This document shows positions 37,153 through 46,236 of a DNA stretch of 64,000 nucleotides, in pieces. The translations under genes and the position numbers were made by a program. Under the pieces are notes generated by a model. It ran no database searches. It saw only the letters and a program-made list of their open reading frames with translations, and had not been told where the DNA came from. This DNA is from DIGJ01 sp041739345 (GTDB lineage Bacteria > Bacillota > Clostridia > Lachnospirales > Lachnospiraceae): the NCBI GenBank assembly GCA_041739345.1, contig JBGSNZ010000038.1, forward strand, positions 62,001 to 126,000, in the 5' to 3' direction. How positions within the stretch are numbered: position 1 is the stretch's first letter; each line of letters begins with the position of its first letter.

Positions 37153-37190
37153 AGGCGCTTGGATTACACTCCAAGTGCCTTTTTCTTTTT
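37153..37190 (+). terminator. Leader terminator (attenuator) of amtB
   Basis: AGGCGCTTGGA pairs with TCCAAGTGCCT around a 6-nt loop and is followed by TTTTTCTTTTT. It begins about 10 nt behind the predicted transcription start and 57 nt before the amtB start, so it can block the operon unless relieved. Confidence 0.85.
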
Positions 37191-37246
37191 AAGCAAAGTG
37201 AAACTGCTTATTATACAAATAAACAATTTCTAAGTAGGAGGATTTT

Positions 37247-38488
37247 ATGAACTCAGGGGATACAGCTTTTATGTTGATTTCATCCGCTATGGTGCTATTT
37301 ATGACACCTGGATTGGCCTTTTTTTACGGGGGCTTGGAACGAAGAAAAAATGTTTTGAATACTATGATGTCTTCTTTCTTTATCATGGGTCTAGCATCGC
37401 TTTTATGGGTATTAGTAGGATATTCCCTTAGTTTTTCGGGAAATCTATTTGGTATTATTGGAGATTTTAAATGGTTGGGTCTAAATGGTGTTGGTACACA
37501 AGTAAGTGACTATGCTCCTACTATTCCTCATCTATCTTTTGTCGCTTTCCAGATGATGTTTGCAATTATTACACCATCCTTAATTACTGGTTCCGTAGCC
37601 GGCCGAATGAATTTTAAAGCACTGTTTTTATTTGTTGCTTTTTGGTCTTTCATTGTTTATTACCCATTGGCTCATATGGTCTGGGGAGCTGGCGGACTTC
37701 TTGGTTCCATTCTTGGCTCTGTCGATTTTGCCGGAGGTAATGTTGTACACATCAGTTCTGGTGTCAGCGGTCTGGTACTTTCCATTATTCTCGGTCAAAG
37801 ACATGGATACGATAAACTCTCTTATCGAATTCATAACATTCCATTTGTGCTTCTTGGAGCATCTATTTTGTGGTTTGGATGGTTTGGATTTAATGCAGGT
37901 AGTGCACTTGGCGCAAATGGTTTAGCGGTACATGCTTTCATGACTACCAATACTTCTGCAGCGACTGCTATGTTATCCTGGATGCTTATTGACTTATTTA
38001 AGCAAGGAAAACCTACTGTCGTAGGAGCTGCAACTGGCGCTATTCTTGGACTTGTAGCAATTACGCCAGGAGCTGGATTTGTACCAATTTGGTCTTCCAT
38101 CATCATTGGTTTTGTAGTCAGTCCGCTTGCCTATTTCACTGTTTCTATTGTAAAGGAACATTTTGGCTTTGATGATGCTTTGGACGCTTTCGGTTGCCAC
38201 GGAATTGGCGGTATCTGGGGTGGCATTGCTACTGGAATATTTGCAAAAAGTTCGATTAACGGACTTGCTCGTTGGGATGGTCTAATTTATGGAGAGTATC
38301 GCCTCTTTTTAGCCCAGGTAATCAGTATTGCAATAACGATTGTCATCGCCGTAGTCGGCACCATTGCCTGCACTTTCCTAGTTAAGTTGTTTGTACCTCT
38401 AAGAGTCTCTTCTGAAGACGAAAAGAAGGGTCTTGATATGACACAGCACGGTGAAAATGCATATCCATCTTTCAATGGTCTGGATTAA
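37247..38488 (+). CDS. amtB: Ammonium transporter
   Basis: A 413-residue, eleven-span Amt/Mep/Rh channel. Signatures include PGLAFFYGGLERRKNVLN near the start, GSVAGRMNFKA, HISSGVSGLV with the first pore histidine and DAFGCHGIGGIWGG with the second. AGGAGG precedes the ATG. It is paired with glnK, whose product plugs the channel when nitrogen is plentiful. Confidence 0.97.
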   Translation: MNSGDTAFMLISSAMVLFMTPGLAFFYGGLERRKNVLNTMMSSFFIMGLASLLWVLVGYSLSFSGNLFGIIGDFKWLGLNGVGTQVSDYAPTIPHLSFVAFQMMFAIITPSLITGSVAGRMNFKALFLFVAFWSFIVYYPLAHMVWGAGGLLGSILGSVDFAGGNVVHISSGVSGLVLSIILGQRHGYDKLSYRIHNIPFVLLGASILWFGWFGFNAGSALGANGLAVHAFMTTNTSAATAMLSWMLIDLFKQGKPTVVGAATGAILGLVAITPGAGFVPIWSSIIIGFVVSPLAYFTVSIVKEHFGFDDALDAFGCHGIGGIWGGIATGIFAKSSINGLARWDGLIYGEYRLFLAQVISIAITIVIAVVGTIACTFLVKLFVPLRVSSEDEKKGLDMTQHGENAYPSFNGLD

Positions 38489-38527
38489 AGAAAATTAGAA
38501 AGAGCGAAAGAAAAACATTTCACTCAG

Positions 38528-38560
38528 CAAGTTTGTGTCTGCGCTGCGCACGCAAACTTG
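38528..38560 (+). promoter_or_regulatory. Hairpin between amtB and glnK
   Basis: CAAGTTTGTGT pairs with ACGCAAACTTG (one G-T pair) around a self-complementary GC loop. It has no T run, so it more likely acts as an RNA processing or stability element than as a terminator. Confidence 0.65.
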
Positions 38561-38596
38561 TTATGCGCAAAAAGCAGTGCAGAAATGGGGAAAAAT

Positions 38597-38941
38597 ATGA
38601 TTAAAATAGAAGCAATCGTAAGAGAAGAAACATATGAAGAAATCAAGGATGCCTTAAATAAGATGGATGTACACGGTATTACCGTTTCTCAGGTTATGGG
38701 ATGTGGAATGCAAAAAGGCTATTCCAGTATCATTCGAGGTACGAAAGTAGATATCAACATGTTACCAAAAATTAAATTTGAGATTGTTGTATCTACGCAG
38801 GAGTGGCAGGAAAAAGTCGTAGAAACAATCCGTAACATTGCATATACCGGAAATCACGGTGATGGTAAAATATTTGTTTATGATTTGAAAGATGTTATCC
38901 GAATTCGTACGAACCAACACGGAAATGAAGCAATCTATTAG
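38597..38941 (+). CDS. glnK: Nitrogen regulatory protein P-II
   Basis: A 114-residue P-II protein. IKIEAIVREETYEEIKDAL opens the fold; the T-loop is present but diverged (GMQKGYSSIIRGTK), with Tyr close to the usual uridylylation site, and GDGKIFVYDLKDVIRIRTN closes it. The ATG at 38597 follows TGGGG. It regulates AmtB by direct binding. Confidence 0.93.
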   Translation: MIKIEAIVREETYEEIKDALNKMDVHGITVSQVMGCGMQKGYSSIIRGTKVDINMLPKIKFEIVVSTQEWQEKVVETIRNIAYTGNHGDGKIFVYDLKDVIRIRTNQHGNEAIY

Positions 38942-38959
38942 TAATAGTACAGAATAATA

Positions 38960-39003
38960 AATTACCCGAATCCTGCGTTTATAGGCAAATGATTCGGGTA
39001 ATT
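38960..39003 (+). terminator. Terminator of amtB-glnK
   Basis: AATTACCCGAATC pairs perfectly with GATTCGGGTAATT (13 bp); a short T-rich tail follows. Confidence 0.85.
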
Positions 39004-39189
39004 TCATTTCTATCAATTCGTCATCATTGAAAACGCCATACTAAAATATATCTGAGTACCTTCGTTTGGAAATAGCAAATGAACTTACATATTAAAGTTG
39101 TAACACAATCACACAAAAAAATGGTACAATATGATTAGAAACAGAGATTTTTTACCCTTCGATTAGTTCTCAAGAATAAAGGAGTTATT

Positions 39190-41811
39190 ATGAAAAAAGC
39201 GAAAATTGACTCTGGTTTTCCAACCATGGATTTGGTTCTAGATCATATCCGACTTGGAGATAACGTGGTTATGCAGGTTTTCCAACTGAACGATTTTAAA
39301 AAATTGGCCGAAGCCTTTGTAAACCGCTCTATATTGGATCATCGAAATGTAATCTACATTCGTTTTGCCAAACACGAAGCCCTTTTGGAGCCAAGAGAAA
39401 GTCTAAAGATTTACGAGTTAAATCCTGCTCGTGAGTTTGAAGCTTTTACCATCAGTGTTCATGAGATTATTGCTAAGGAAGGTATGCAGGCCTTCTATGT
39501 GTTCGACTGCCTCTCCGATTTGCAGGTAGCTTGGTCCACTGACTTAATGATGGGTAACTTTTTTTGTGTGACCTGCCCTTATCTTTTCGAACTGGATACG
39601 GTTGCTTTTTTCCCAGTGCTAAGAGGGCATCATGATTATGCGACCATCGCTCGGATTCAGGACACTACTCAACTATTTCTAGATATCTATTCGAATGAGC
39701 AGTGTTTTTATCTTCATCCAATTAAAGTCTGGGGACGATACTCCGAGGAAATGTTTCTTCCACATCGGCTCAATGCAGACAATCGTTTCGAATCACTGAC
39801 AAACAGTGTCGATTTTTCCGACTATTACAATCTGATTCATAAAGAGCATTCCATCGCGACAGAGCAAAATACCGACAGTTATGAACGTTTCTTCCTAGAA
39901 GCCAAAACAGCCTATTTCAATGGTACTCTGGACGAATGGACATTAAGTAAAATCTGCCGCAGCATGATGACCCACGATTATAAAATGACTGCGTTTATAA
40001 AAGAAGAATTTTCAGCAGAAGATTTTTTCTTTATCAAAGAACGATTAATCGGTACCGGAACCATTGGTGGAAAAGCGTGTGGAATGTTGCTTGCCAGAAA
40101 AATCATTGAAAAATATCTCCCGGAATACTCTGCTTATATGGAACCCCATGACTCTTTTTATATTGGCACTGATGTTTTTTATTCCTATATTGTTGAAAAT
40201 AAATTATGGAAGACGCGAATTCTCCAGCATCAAGATGAGTACTACTTTTCAAAAGGAGAAGAGCTTGGAAAAATGATTTTGAACGGCCGATTCCCTGAAA
40301 ATATCCGAGCACAGTTTCGAAGAATGTTGGAATATTTTGGGCAAATTCCAATTATCGTCCGTTCCAGTAGCTTTTTGGAGGATGGTTTCGGCAATGCGTT
40401 TGCAGGTAAATATGAATCTGTTTTTTGTGTGAACAGTTGTAATCCAGAAGAGAGACTGAAACATTTTGAGGATGCGGTAAAGCGGGTATATGCCAGCACA
40501 ATGGACCGTTCTGCTTTGGAATATCGAAAAAAGAGGGGAATGGATAAATCAGAAGAGCAAATGGCTATTCTGGTCCAGCGTGTCAGCGGTACGAGATTCG
40601 GTGATTACTATATGCCTTGTCTTGCAGGCGTGGGATTTTCCTACAGTGTTTATCGTTGGAGTGATGAACTAGACCCAAATGCAGGCCTTCTACGACTTGT
40701 AGCCGGACTTGGCACCAAAGCTGTTGATCGAACCGGTATTGATTATCCCCGATTGGTTAATCTCGATAATCCGGAAAGCAGCACTCTTGTCACAACAGAG
40801 GACAAGCATCGTTTTTCACAGCGTCATCTTGACATGATCAATGTAAAAACCAATAAGTTGGATGAGATTTCTGCCGACCAGCTAATTCCACAGCTCCCAG
40901 TTTGGTATAAAAATCTGATCTGTGAACATGATTACGAAGCGGAGCGTTCTTGTGCGGAACGGGGAGACAACCGACAAGTGCTATTCATCTCCTGCCATAA
41001 TGCAGTTAAAAACAATTTACTGATGAAAATGATGCAAGATATTCTTCGCACTTTGCAGGAACATTACCAGACCCCAGTGGATACAGAATATACGATTAAT
41101 TACCGCCCAGATGGCGCTTTTCGTGTGAATCTGCTTCAGTGTCGTCCCCTTCATGTATGGCCTACTGTTACAGGGCAGACAATTCCTGAAATACCAGTAA
41201 ATCGTACACTCTTTCAAATGGAAAAAACATTTATGGGCAGTCACGCGTGCTTAAAGGCAGATGTCATCGTATGGGTTGATTCTGTTGGCTATCATAAATG
41301 CGCATATAAGCAAAAAAGCTCTTATGCCGGAATTATAGGGCGGATAAACCAATATTACAAAGACAGTGGTAAAACGTTAATGCTCATAAGTCCAGGAAGA
41401 ATCGGAACTTCCTCGCCAGAATTAGGCGTAACGGTAAGTTTTTCCGATATTTCCAATTTCAGCATTCTTTGTGAATACGAAGATGCAGAAATTGGTTTTA
41501 TACCAGAACTATCTTACGGAAGTCATATGTTCCAGGATATCGTAGAAACGAATATGTTTTATATTGCAATTATGGATTTGAATACCAATATACATAATTA
41601 TTTTAATATAAATCTTTTCACAGCAAACGCCAATGGTAATGCTTTTTTCCGAAATGACAACGAAAACCTTATGGAGAAAATTCTTCCTGAACAAGATGGT
41701 GTTTTTGAAGTAATCAAGGTTTTTGAAACCGATGAAAACCATCCATTTACGCTTTATGCTGATTTTGAAAAACAAAAAGTCATTGGTGGATTCTTTGAAG
41801 ACTCCTTATAA
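39190..41811 (+). CDS. PEP/pyruvate-binding (PPDK N-terminal) domain protein
   Basis: An 873-residue protein. The central part (about residues 285-500) is a PPDK_N ATP-grasp domain: GTGTIGGKACGMLLA and IIVRSSSFLEDGFGNAFAG are its phosphate-binding signatures. No phosphohistidine domain and no PEP-utilising barrel are visible, so it is not a full PEP synthase. The N-terminal 200 residues resemble a RecA-like fold of unknown role. AAGGAG precedes the ATG. The reaction is unknown. Confidence 0.8.
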   Translation: MKKAKIDSGFPTMDLVLDHIRLGDNVVMQVFQLNDFKKLAEAFVNRSILDHRNVIYIRFAKHEALLEPRESLKIYELNPAREFEAFTISVHEIIAKEGMQAFYVFDCLSDLQVAWSTDLMMGNFFCVTCPYLFELDTVAFFPVLRGHHDYATIARIQDTTQLFLDIYSNEQCFYLHPIKVWGRYSEEMFLPHRLNADNRFESLTNSVDFSDYYNLIHKEHSIATEQNTDSYERFFLEAKTAYFNGTLDEWTLSKICRSMMTHDYKMTAFIKEEFSAEDFFFIKERLIGTGTIGGKACGMLLARKIIEKYLPEYSAYMEPHDSFYIGTDVFYSYIVENKLWKTRILQHQDEYYFSKGEELGKMILNGRFPENIRAQFRRMLEYFGQIPIIVRSSSFLEDGFGNAFAGKYESVFCVNSCNPEERLKHFEDAVKRVYASTMDRSALEYRKKRGMDKSEEQMAILVQRVSGTRFGDYYMPCLAGVGFSYSVYRWSDELDPNAGLLRLVAGLGTKAVDRTGIDYPRLVNLDNPESSTLVTTEDKHRFSQRHLDMINVKTNKLDEISADQLIPQLPVWYKNLICEHDYEAERSCAERGDNRQVLFISCHNAVKNNLLMKMMQDILRTLQEHYQTPVDTEYTINYRPDGAFRVNLLQCRPLHVWPTVTGQTIPEIPVNRTLFQMEKTFMGSHACLKADVIVWVDSVGYHKCAYKQKSSYAGIIGRINQYYKDSGKTLMLISPGRIGTSSPELGVTVSFSDISNFSILCEYEDAEIGFIPELSYGSHMFQDIVETNMFYIAIMDLNTNIHNYFNINLFTANANGNAFFRNDNENLMEKILPEQDGVFEVIKVFETDENHPFTLYADFEKQKVIGGFFEDSL

Positions 41812-41820
41812 TAGGCCGGC

Positions 41821-42474
41821 CTATAGTATAAACATAAGAAAAAGTACGGCATATGTTTTCTTGATATCCTTGTTTACAAGCAAATAGACAATTCCAAATA
41901 AAAAGCCAAAGATAATGCCTTCCAGACCAACATAAATACTGCCTTTCGTAAACGCATGTGCAAAACCCCAGGTAATTCCACAAAGAATTCCTCCAAATGG
42001 GAAATCAGAACGCTTAAACCATAGTTCAAATGCCTTTTGCATAAAAACAACAATCAGCATAAATAATACCGTCTCAAACGCATAGTAAATATATTGAAAA
42101 GAGAATAAAAGCGCTCCCTTTCTTTGAAATTCAAGAAAAACTTTAAATCCATTCCAGTCAATACAATTTACTATTGTAGAAAACAGAATGCTTAAAATAA
42201 CGCATGCCCATTGCCACTTTTTCATTTTTTTTGCGTCACACAGCTGGAACTGATATTTTGAAGTTGCTTTTCGTATTAGAATACAGGATATCACTCCCCA
42301 TGTGACGCAGGTGATAATCCAATGCAAAATCATTTGGACTTCGCTCCAGTTTTGCATGCTTGATTTATAAAGAAACGGCTCTAACAAATAAGCATAAATC
42401 ACTTCCATTCCTAACCCGCCAAACGCAGACATACCGAGTGAGAAATAATCCCCTCCATTTACTTTCTTTTCCAA
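41821..42474 (-). CDS. CPBP-like (CAAX protease fold) membrane protein, probably inactive
   Basis: A 217-residue protein with about six membrane segments. The C-terminal block GGILCGITWGFAHAFTKG matches the second CPBP motif with its His, but the EExxxR motif of active proteases is missing. The start appears to be TTG at 42474, 10 nt behind AGGAGG. It follows the DUF3021-like gene by 3 nt, in one operon with the LytTR regulator. Confidence 0.7.
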   Translation of the reverse strand: MEKKVNGGDYFSLGMSAFGGLGMEVIYAYLLEPFLYKSSMQNWSEVQMILHWIITCVTWGVISCILIRKATSKYQFQLCDAKKMKKWQWACVILSILFSTIVNCIDWNGFKVFLEFQRKGALLFSFQYIYYAFETVLFMLIVVFMQKAFELWFKRSDFPFGGILCGITWGFAHAFTKGSIYVGLEGIIFGFLFGIVYLLVNKDIKKTYAVLFLMFIL

Positions 42475-42477
42475 GCG

Positions 42478-42903
42478 CTATTGCCTCCTTTTTTTAAGAT
42501 TTTCTAGTATTCGATTTGCTTTTTTTACTTCTTGGTACACTTGATAATAATAAATAATGGCACCTATGATGTATGGAATCGTAAAGGATAGAAACATATC
42601 TCGGTAAGCATAAGGACTTAATCTGCTATAAAAACCAGAAAGCGAGACAAGAAATAATACGATTCCAACTAAAAGCAAATATTGTAAAATTATTACCAGT
42701 GTCATTGGTAAATTATGAAACCGATAATGCTGTGAGAGAACAAAAGTTGCCAAAAAAGATAACAAAAGCATCATGAGCAAATTTTCCTGATAATTTCCAA
42801 ATTTATGTTGAAAAAGGGCTTCTATTACGACTTTACTCATAGAGAGTATGGTATATACCACACACACAACTGGGATAAAATTATTTTTGTTCAATAGTTT
42901 CAT
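42478..42903 (-). CDS. DUF3021-like four-span membrane protein
   Basis: A 141-residue protein with four hydrophobic segments and a basic C-terminal tail. Its place behind a LytTR gene, overlapping it by 23 nt, is the hallmark of LytTR/DUF3021 regulatory pairs, where the membrane protein restrains the regulator. CAGGAGG precedes the ATG. Confidence 0.75.
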   Translation of the reverse strand: MKLLNKNNFIPVVCVVYTILSMSKVVIEALFQHKFGNYQENLLMMLLLSFLATFVLSQHYRFHNLPMTLVIILQYLLLVGIVLFLVSLSGFYSRLSPYAYRDMFLSFTIPYIIGAIIYYYQVYQEVKKANRILENLKKRRQ

Positions 42904-43387
42904 CTGCTACCTCCTGCAACTTCTTTAAATATTCCATAAAACTCTTTTTATAACTTCGATTTAGAATAAGTATCTCACCGTTGCTCATGAACAGGCGCAT
43001 TTTCATATTCAAATCCGTTTTGATTTTTTCCAACTTATATACATTGACAAGGATAGATTTTCCAATTTGAATAAAGCCTTTGCCTAAAAAGCAGTCCATA
43101 AAACTTTTGAGATTAAACTCTATTTGATATACTTCGTGCTCCAGATAAGCATAACAACGCCTTTCCACGATTTCCAGGTAATAGATTTCACTAGGAAATA
43201 TCTTCTTTGTAACGGTATCATTTTTTCCAAGAATCATTTCGTATGTACTTAAATAATCCATAATCCCTGAAACTTCCGGATCTATCGTTTGGTAAAACAC
43301 ATCAATGCGATTTTCTGTTATCGTTTCGTCTTTGTAATAATTTACTTTCAATTCATCTGCCTCCCTATCTAAGATTATACGAATCAT
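42881..43387 (-). CDS. LytTR-domain DNA-binding regulator
   Basis: A 168-residue protein without a receiver domain. The C-terminal LytTR domain (about residues 60-160) shows FPSEIYYLEIVERRCYAYL, FIQIGKSILVN and ILILNRSYKKSF. It should bind direct-repeat operators and is probably controlled by the overlapping membrane protein. First gene of the operon; its own start sequence is copied at 46.1 kb. Confidence 0.9.
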   Translation of the reverse strand: MIRIILDREADELKVNYYKDETITENRIDVFYQTIDPEVSGIMDYLSTYEMILGKNDTVTKKIFPSEIYYLEIVERRCYAYLEHEVYQIEFNLKSFMDCFLGKGFIQIGKSILVNVYKLEKIKTDLNMKMRLFMSNGEILILNRSYKKSFMEYLKKLQEVADETIEQK

Positions 43388-43530
43388 TTCATTTTAGCAA
43401 CTCGTTTTGACTAAGTTGCAATTGGAGATGCCGATATTACAATCTACTCGTTGTCTTCCCATACATTTGTACTCGTTGTATATTAAACTCATTGGAAGTA
43501 GAAAAGATAACCCTAATATTTTCCGTACCG

Positions 43531-43605
43531 AAACAAAAAAATCAAGGGATAACGTAATACTACCCATGATTTTTTTGTTTGTGTTCTATGAAATTAGTAA
43601 TTATT
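43531..43605. repeat. Dispersed hairpin repeat, copy A
   Basis: A long stem of ACAAAAAAATCA and its complement, with a loop around GGGATAACGTAATACTACCC, followed by a conserved flank ending CTATGAAATTAGTAATTA. The same unit recurs at 46.2 and 49.2 kb. Here it can terminate the minus-strand gene ending at 43609. Confidence 0.85.
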
Positions 43606-43608
43606 CCT

Positions 43609-44046
43609 TTATAGACATACTTTGTGTTTCAACATTTGGTCAACAATAAGTCCTACTATTAAAAGCAGGATAATCACACTGAACCAGATAGGAAAAACCC
43701 CAAAATGATAGTGTGCCTGTGCTTCGACTTCTTTACTTACTTCGATTCCACTTTGTATCATTACTTCAACTTTTTCTATTCTGACTGTTCTTATCCATTC
43801 TCCAAGGATATCACCTATTACGATACCAAGAAAACAACCTATAGTTGTAGATATGGCTGTAAATGGTTTGTTAAAAACAGCAAACAGTATGACGATTATC
43901 CAAGTATACATAAATGAATATCTGAATAACCATGCCGCGGTATAACTTTCCATCGGCATCCCCTGCGCAAAATAGAATTTACATAATAAAAATCCAACTA
44001 AGTAAATTAATATCAAAATTGATAAAAGTACATGTTTTTTCTTCAT
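43609..44046 (-). CDS. Hypothetical four-span membrane protein
   Basis: A 145-residue protein with four hydrophobic segments (about residues 5-24, 38-58, 62-84 and 118-138). Not recognised as a family. AAAGGGAG precedes the ATG. It follows the next upstream membrane gene by 21 nt. Confidence 0.7.
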   Translation of the reverse strand: MKKKHVLLSILILIYLVGFLLCKFYFAQGMPMESYTAAWLFRYSFMYTWIIVILFAVFNKPFTAISTTIGCFLGIVIGDILGEWIRTVRIEKVEVMIQSGIEVSKEVEAQAHYHFGVFPIWFSVIILLLIVGLIVDQMLKHKVCL

Positions 44047-44067
44047 AAGATACTCCCTTTATATAAA

Positions 44068-44586
44068 TCAAAAAAACCAAGACGTAGGAACATAGAATAA
44101 ATATGGTGCTGTAAATACCGCCAGTGACAATGCAAGCTTTTTCTTTTGACTATCATCAAGGCCTGATTTTTTCAGACAAAATTTGAAGTTGAATAAGAAT
44201 ATTAAAAATGCAGTTATTACCACGCACGCAGTCACCCACAGGACGGCATAGATGTTTTCAAAGGGATCATAGCTGACTGCATTTGTGATATTGTTGTACC
44301 ACCATTTTCCTAGCTGTGTTTCGTAGTTAAAATCAATTAAATTAGCCATAAACATTGCCGCTGTGCCAATAAAGTCTGCGACAAATCCCAATATCCAAAC
44401 TCTGAAAATTACAGTTTTCGCATTCTTTTTGATATTTTCTATTCTCAAATATTTCATCGTTAGCACAACAACCAACAAATCCACAAGAAAATTTGCAGGA
44501 AGCACAACTATCCACGTAATTGGGATCAGCCATAAAAGCCATATTGGAAAAATCATATTGTACAGTTTAACATCATTCTTTTTCAT
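44068..44586 (-). CDS. Hypothetical multi-span membrane protein
   Basis: A 172-residue protein with about four hydrophobic segments; WLLWLIPITWIVVLPANFLVD near the N-terminus is one, and the chain ends TAPYLFYVPTSWFF. The ATG at 44586 is preferred because GAGAGG stands before it; the frame is open 25 codons further. No family recognised. Confidence 0.7.
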   Translation of the reverse strand: MKKNDVKLYNMIFPIWLLWLIPITWIVVLPANFLVDLLVVVLTMKYLRIENIKKNAKTVIFRVWILGFVADFIGTAAMFMANLIDFNYETQLGKWWYNNITNAVSYDPFENIYAVLWVTACVVITAFLIFLFNFKFCLKKSGLDDSQKKKLALSLAVFTAPYLFYVPTSWFF

Positions 44587-44735
44587 ATCAACCTCTCTCA
44601 TTATAACTAATATGTAGTACACAAAATTACGATTCCTCTTTATATTATAATACATTTCCAAATATAGTAAGTCAATCTACTTATTAGACAATATATTTTC
44701 CCCTTAATTATAAAACCCTTTGAGCAATTCCAAAA

Positions 44736-45545
44736 TCATTTTAGTGTTATTGCTATTTTAGATATATCGTATTCCGAAGTATCTGCAATCAGTGGTCGTA
44801 CTAAAATATGTTTTTCCAAAGTAGAACCATCATCTAATGTTAAAATGACCGTAATTGTAAATTTTTTTGCTTCCAGTTCACCTTTTTCATTTTGAAAAAG
44901 GGTTATTTCAAGTGCATATTGTTTATCGTTTTGATTTTCATAATCTACACAATAACGATTCCCTATCATTTTTGTAACGTAACAGGTATGATTCGTATCA
45001 TCACGATAAGCTCTGTAAACACTTACATCCTCATTACTAATTGAATTGGAAATTGTACCGTATGAATCATTTTCAGCAAACCATGCTACTGCCTCGTCCC
45101 TGTTTTCTCGAGAAATTGTTTTGTCTGATAATTGATATGTAATTTTTTTAATATTCTTGCCCTCGCACTTAAAATTCAAATCAAAATTTATTGATCCCGT
45201 CTCACCTTCCATTCCCTCATTTGTAATCGCCTGTATATTGAATTGATTGGATGTAGAAAGGGTAATTGGAGTTTTTGATAGAAATAATTCCTTGTTTAAA
45301 TCGGATGCATATACCGTAATTGTAAACTTCGAACTATCTCCCTTGGTTAAAGGAATAAAGTTAACTAACACAAATATAAGAATAAAAGACATCACGCAAA
45401 CCAAAATTTTTTTATTAAAATTATATGGATGAATTATCTTTTCTTGTTTCGTCTTTCCGTCGATTGTGTTTTCAAATCTTAATTTTATCTTATCTGTATT
45501 AACATGCACTTCCTGCATTGCTCTTTTATATTCTTCTATATTCAT
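44736..45545 (-). CDS. Anti-sigma factor-like membrane protein
   Basis: A 269-residue protein with a short cytosolic N-terminus (about 47 residues), one membrane helix (about 48-67) and an external beta-rich domain. It overlaps the ECF sigma gene by 20 nt, the usual arrangement for a sigma/anti-sigma pair. The topology resembles DUF4179-type regulators. No zinc motif is visible. Confidence 0.75.
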   Translation of the reverse strand: MNIEEYKRAMQEVHVNTDKIKLRFENTIDGKTKQEKIIHPYNFNKKILVCVMSFILIFVLVNFIPLTKGDSSKFTITVYASDLNKELFLSKTPITLSTSNQFNIQAITNEGMEGETGSINFDLNFKCEGKNIKKITYQLSDKTISRENRDEAVAWFAENDSYGTISNSISNEDVSVYRAYRDDTNHTCYVTKMIGNRYCVDYENQNDKQYALEITLFQNEKGELEAKKFTITVILTLDDGSTLEKHILVRPLIADTSEYDISKIAITLK

Positions 45546-46017
45546 ACTCTACCTCCATATCTTTTTTCAGGATTTTCCTTGCCCTATGTAACCATGATAA
45601 AACTGTGTTTTCTTTTTGATTTAAAATTTTACTTATTTCTTTTACGGAAAGTTCCTCATAGTAAAATAAATGAATTACCACTCTATATTTTTTTGGCAAA
45701 TTCATAACGGCATAATATATATCATGACGCTCTGGGATTTCAAAAGAATAGATATCTTCTAATGGGATTCGTTTTGAATTCCAGAATAAACGATAAAACT
45801 TTTTGCTTTCATTTATAACTACTCGGATCAACCATGCTTTTGTATGCTCTGTATTTTCAAATTCTAGTTGGCACTGCATATACTTAAGGAATGTATCTTG
45901 TAAAATATCTTCTGCCGTTGCGGAACACCGTGTGTAAGAAAGAGCTATTTTGTAAAGAGTATCTGAATACCGTTCTATTACTGCAACTGTTTCTGCTTCC
46001 GTTCGTTCTAATTTCAT
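45526..46017 (-). CDS. ECF-type RNA polymerase sigma factor
   Basis: A 163-residue sigma factor. Region 2 contains DTLYKIALSYTR and AEDILQDTFLKYMQ; region 4 contains LSVKEISKILNQKENTVLSWLHRARK. The ATG at 46017 follows AAAGGAGG. It is second of two sigma/anti-sigma pairs in the window and unrelated in position to the first. Confidence 0.9.
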   Translation of the reverse strand: MKLERTEAETVAVIERYSDTLYKIALSYTRCSATAEDILQDTFLKYMQCQLEFENTEHTKAWLIRVVINESKKFYRLFWNSKRIPLEDIYSFEIPERHDIYYAVMNLPKKYRVVIHLFYYEELSVKEISKILNQKENTVLSWLHRARKILKKDMEVEYEYRRI

Positions 46018-46084
46018 TAAATATCCTCCTTTCACTATAAACATTCCTGACATCTATAAAATATTGCATGTGTTTAAAATTTTT

Positions 46085-46120
46085 CTATTTACAGCCTCTA
46101 TCTAAGCTTATACGAATCAC
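46085..46120 (-). pseudogene. Fragment of a LytTR gene start
   Basis: Twelve codons reading VIRISLDRGCK and a stop repeat the start of the LytTR gene at 43.4 kb (MIRIILDREAD) with few changes, and sit between the ECF sigma gene and hairpin copy B. It looks like a duplicated stump. Confidence 0.6.
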
Positions 46121-46164
46121 TTCTTATTATCAACCCGGCTAGCCAAGCATCACCTATTTCTAAT

Positions 46165-46230
46165 AAATATAAAAATCAAGGAATAACGTAAGTTACCCTT
46201 GATTTTTATGTTTGAAACCTATGAAATTAA
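46165..46230. repeat. Dispersed hairpin repeat, copy B
   Basis: The same stem (AAAAATCAAGG with CCCTTGATTTTT) and the same flank (CCTATGAAATTAATAATTCTTA) as copies A and C. It lies just behind the GH18 fragment and probably ends its transcription. Confidence 0.85.
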
Positions 46231-46236
46231 TAATTC

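Larger units (their letters stand above)
36863..37246. other. Intergenic region ahead of amtB
   Basis: About 384 bases. The first half is AT-rich without features. The second half holds the amtB promoter, a short terminator-bearing leader and the ribosome site AGGAGG. Confidence 0.6.

Noticed and set aside
38528..38560. Terminator between amtB and glnK
   Set aside because: Strong stem but no T run, and glnK has no promoter of its own behind it; kept as an RNA element only.
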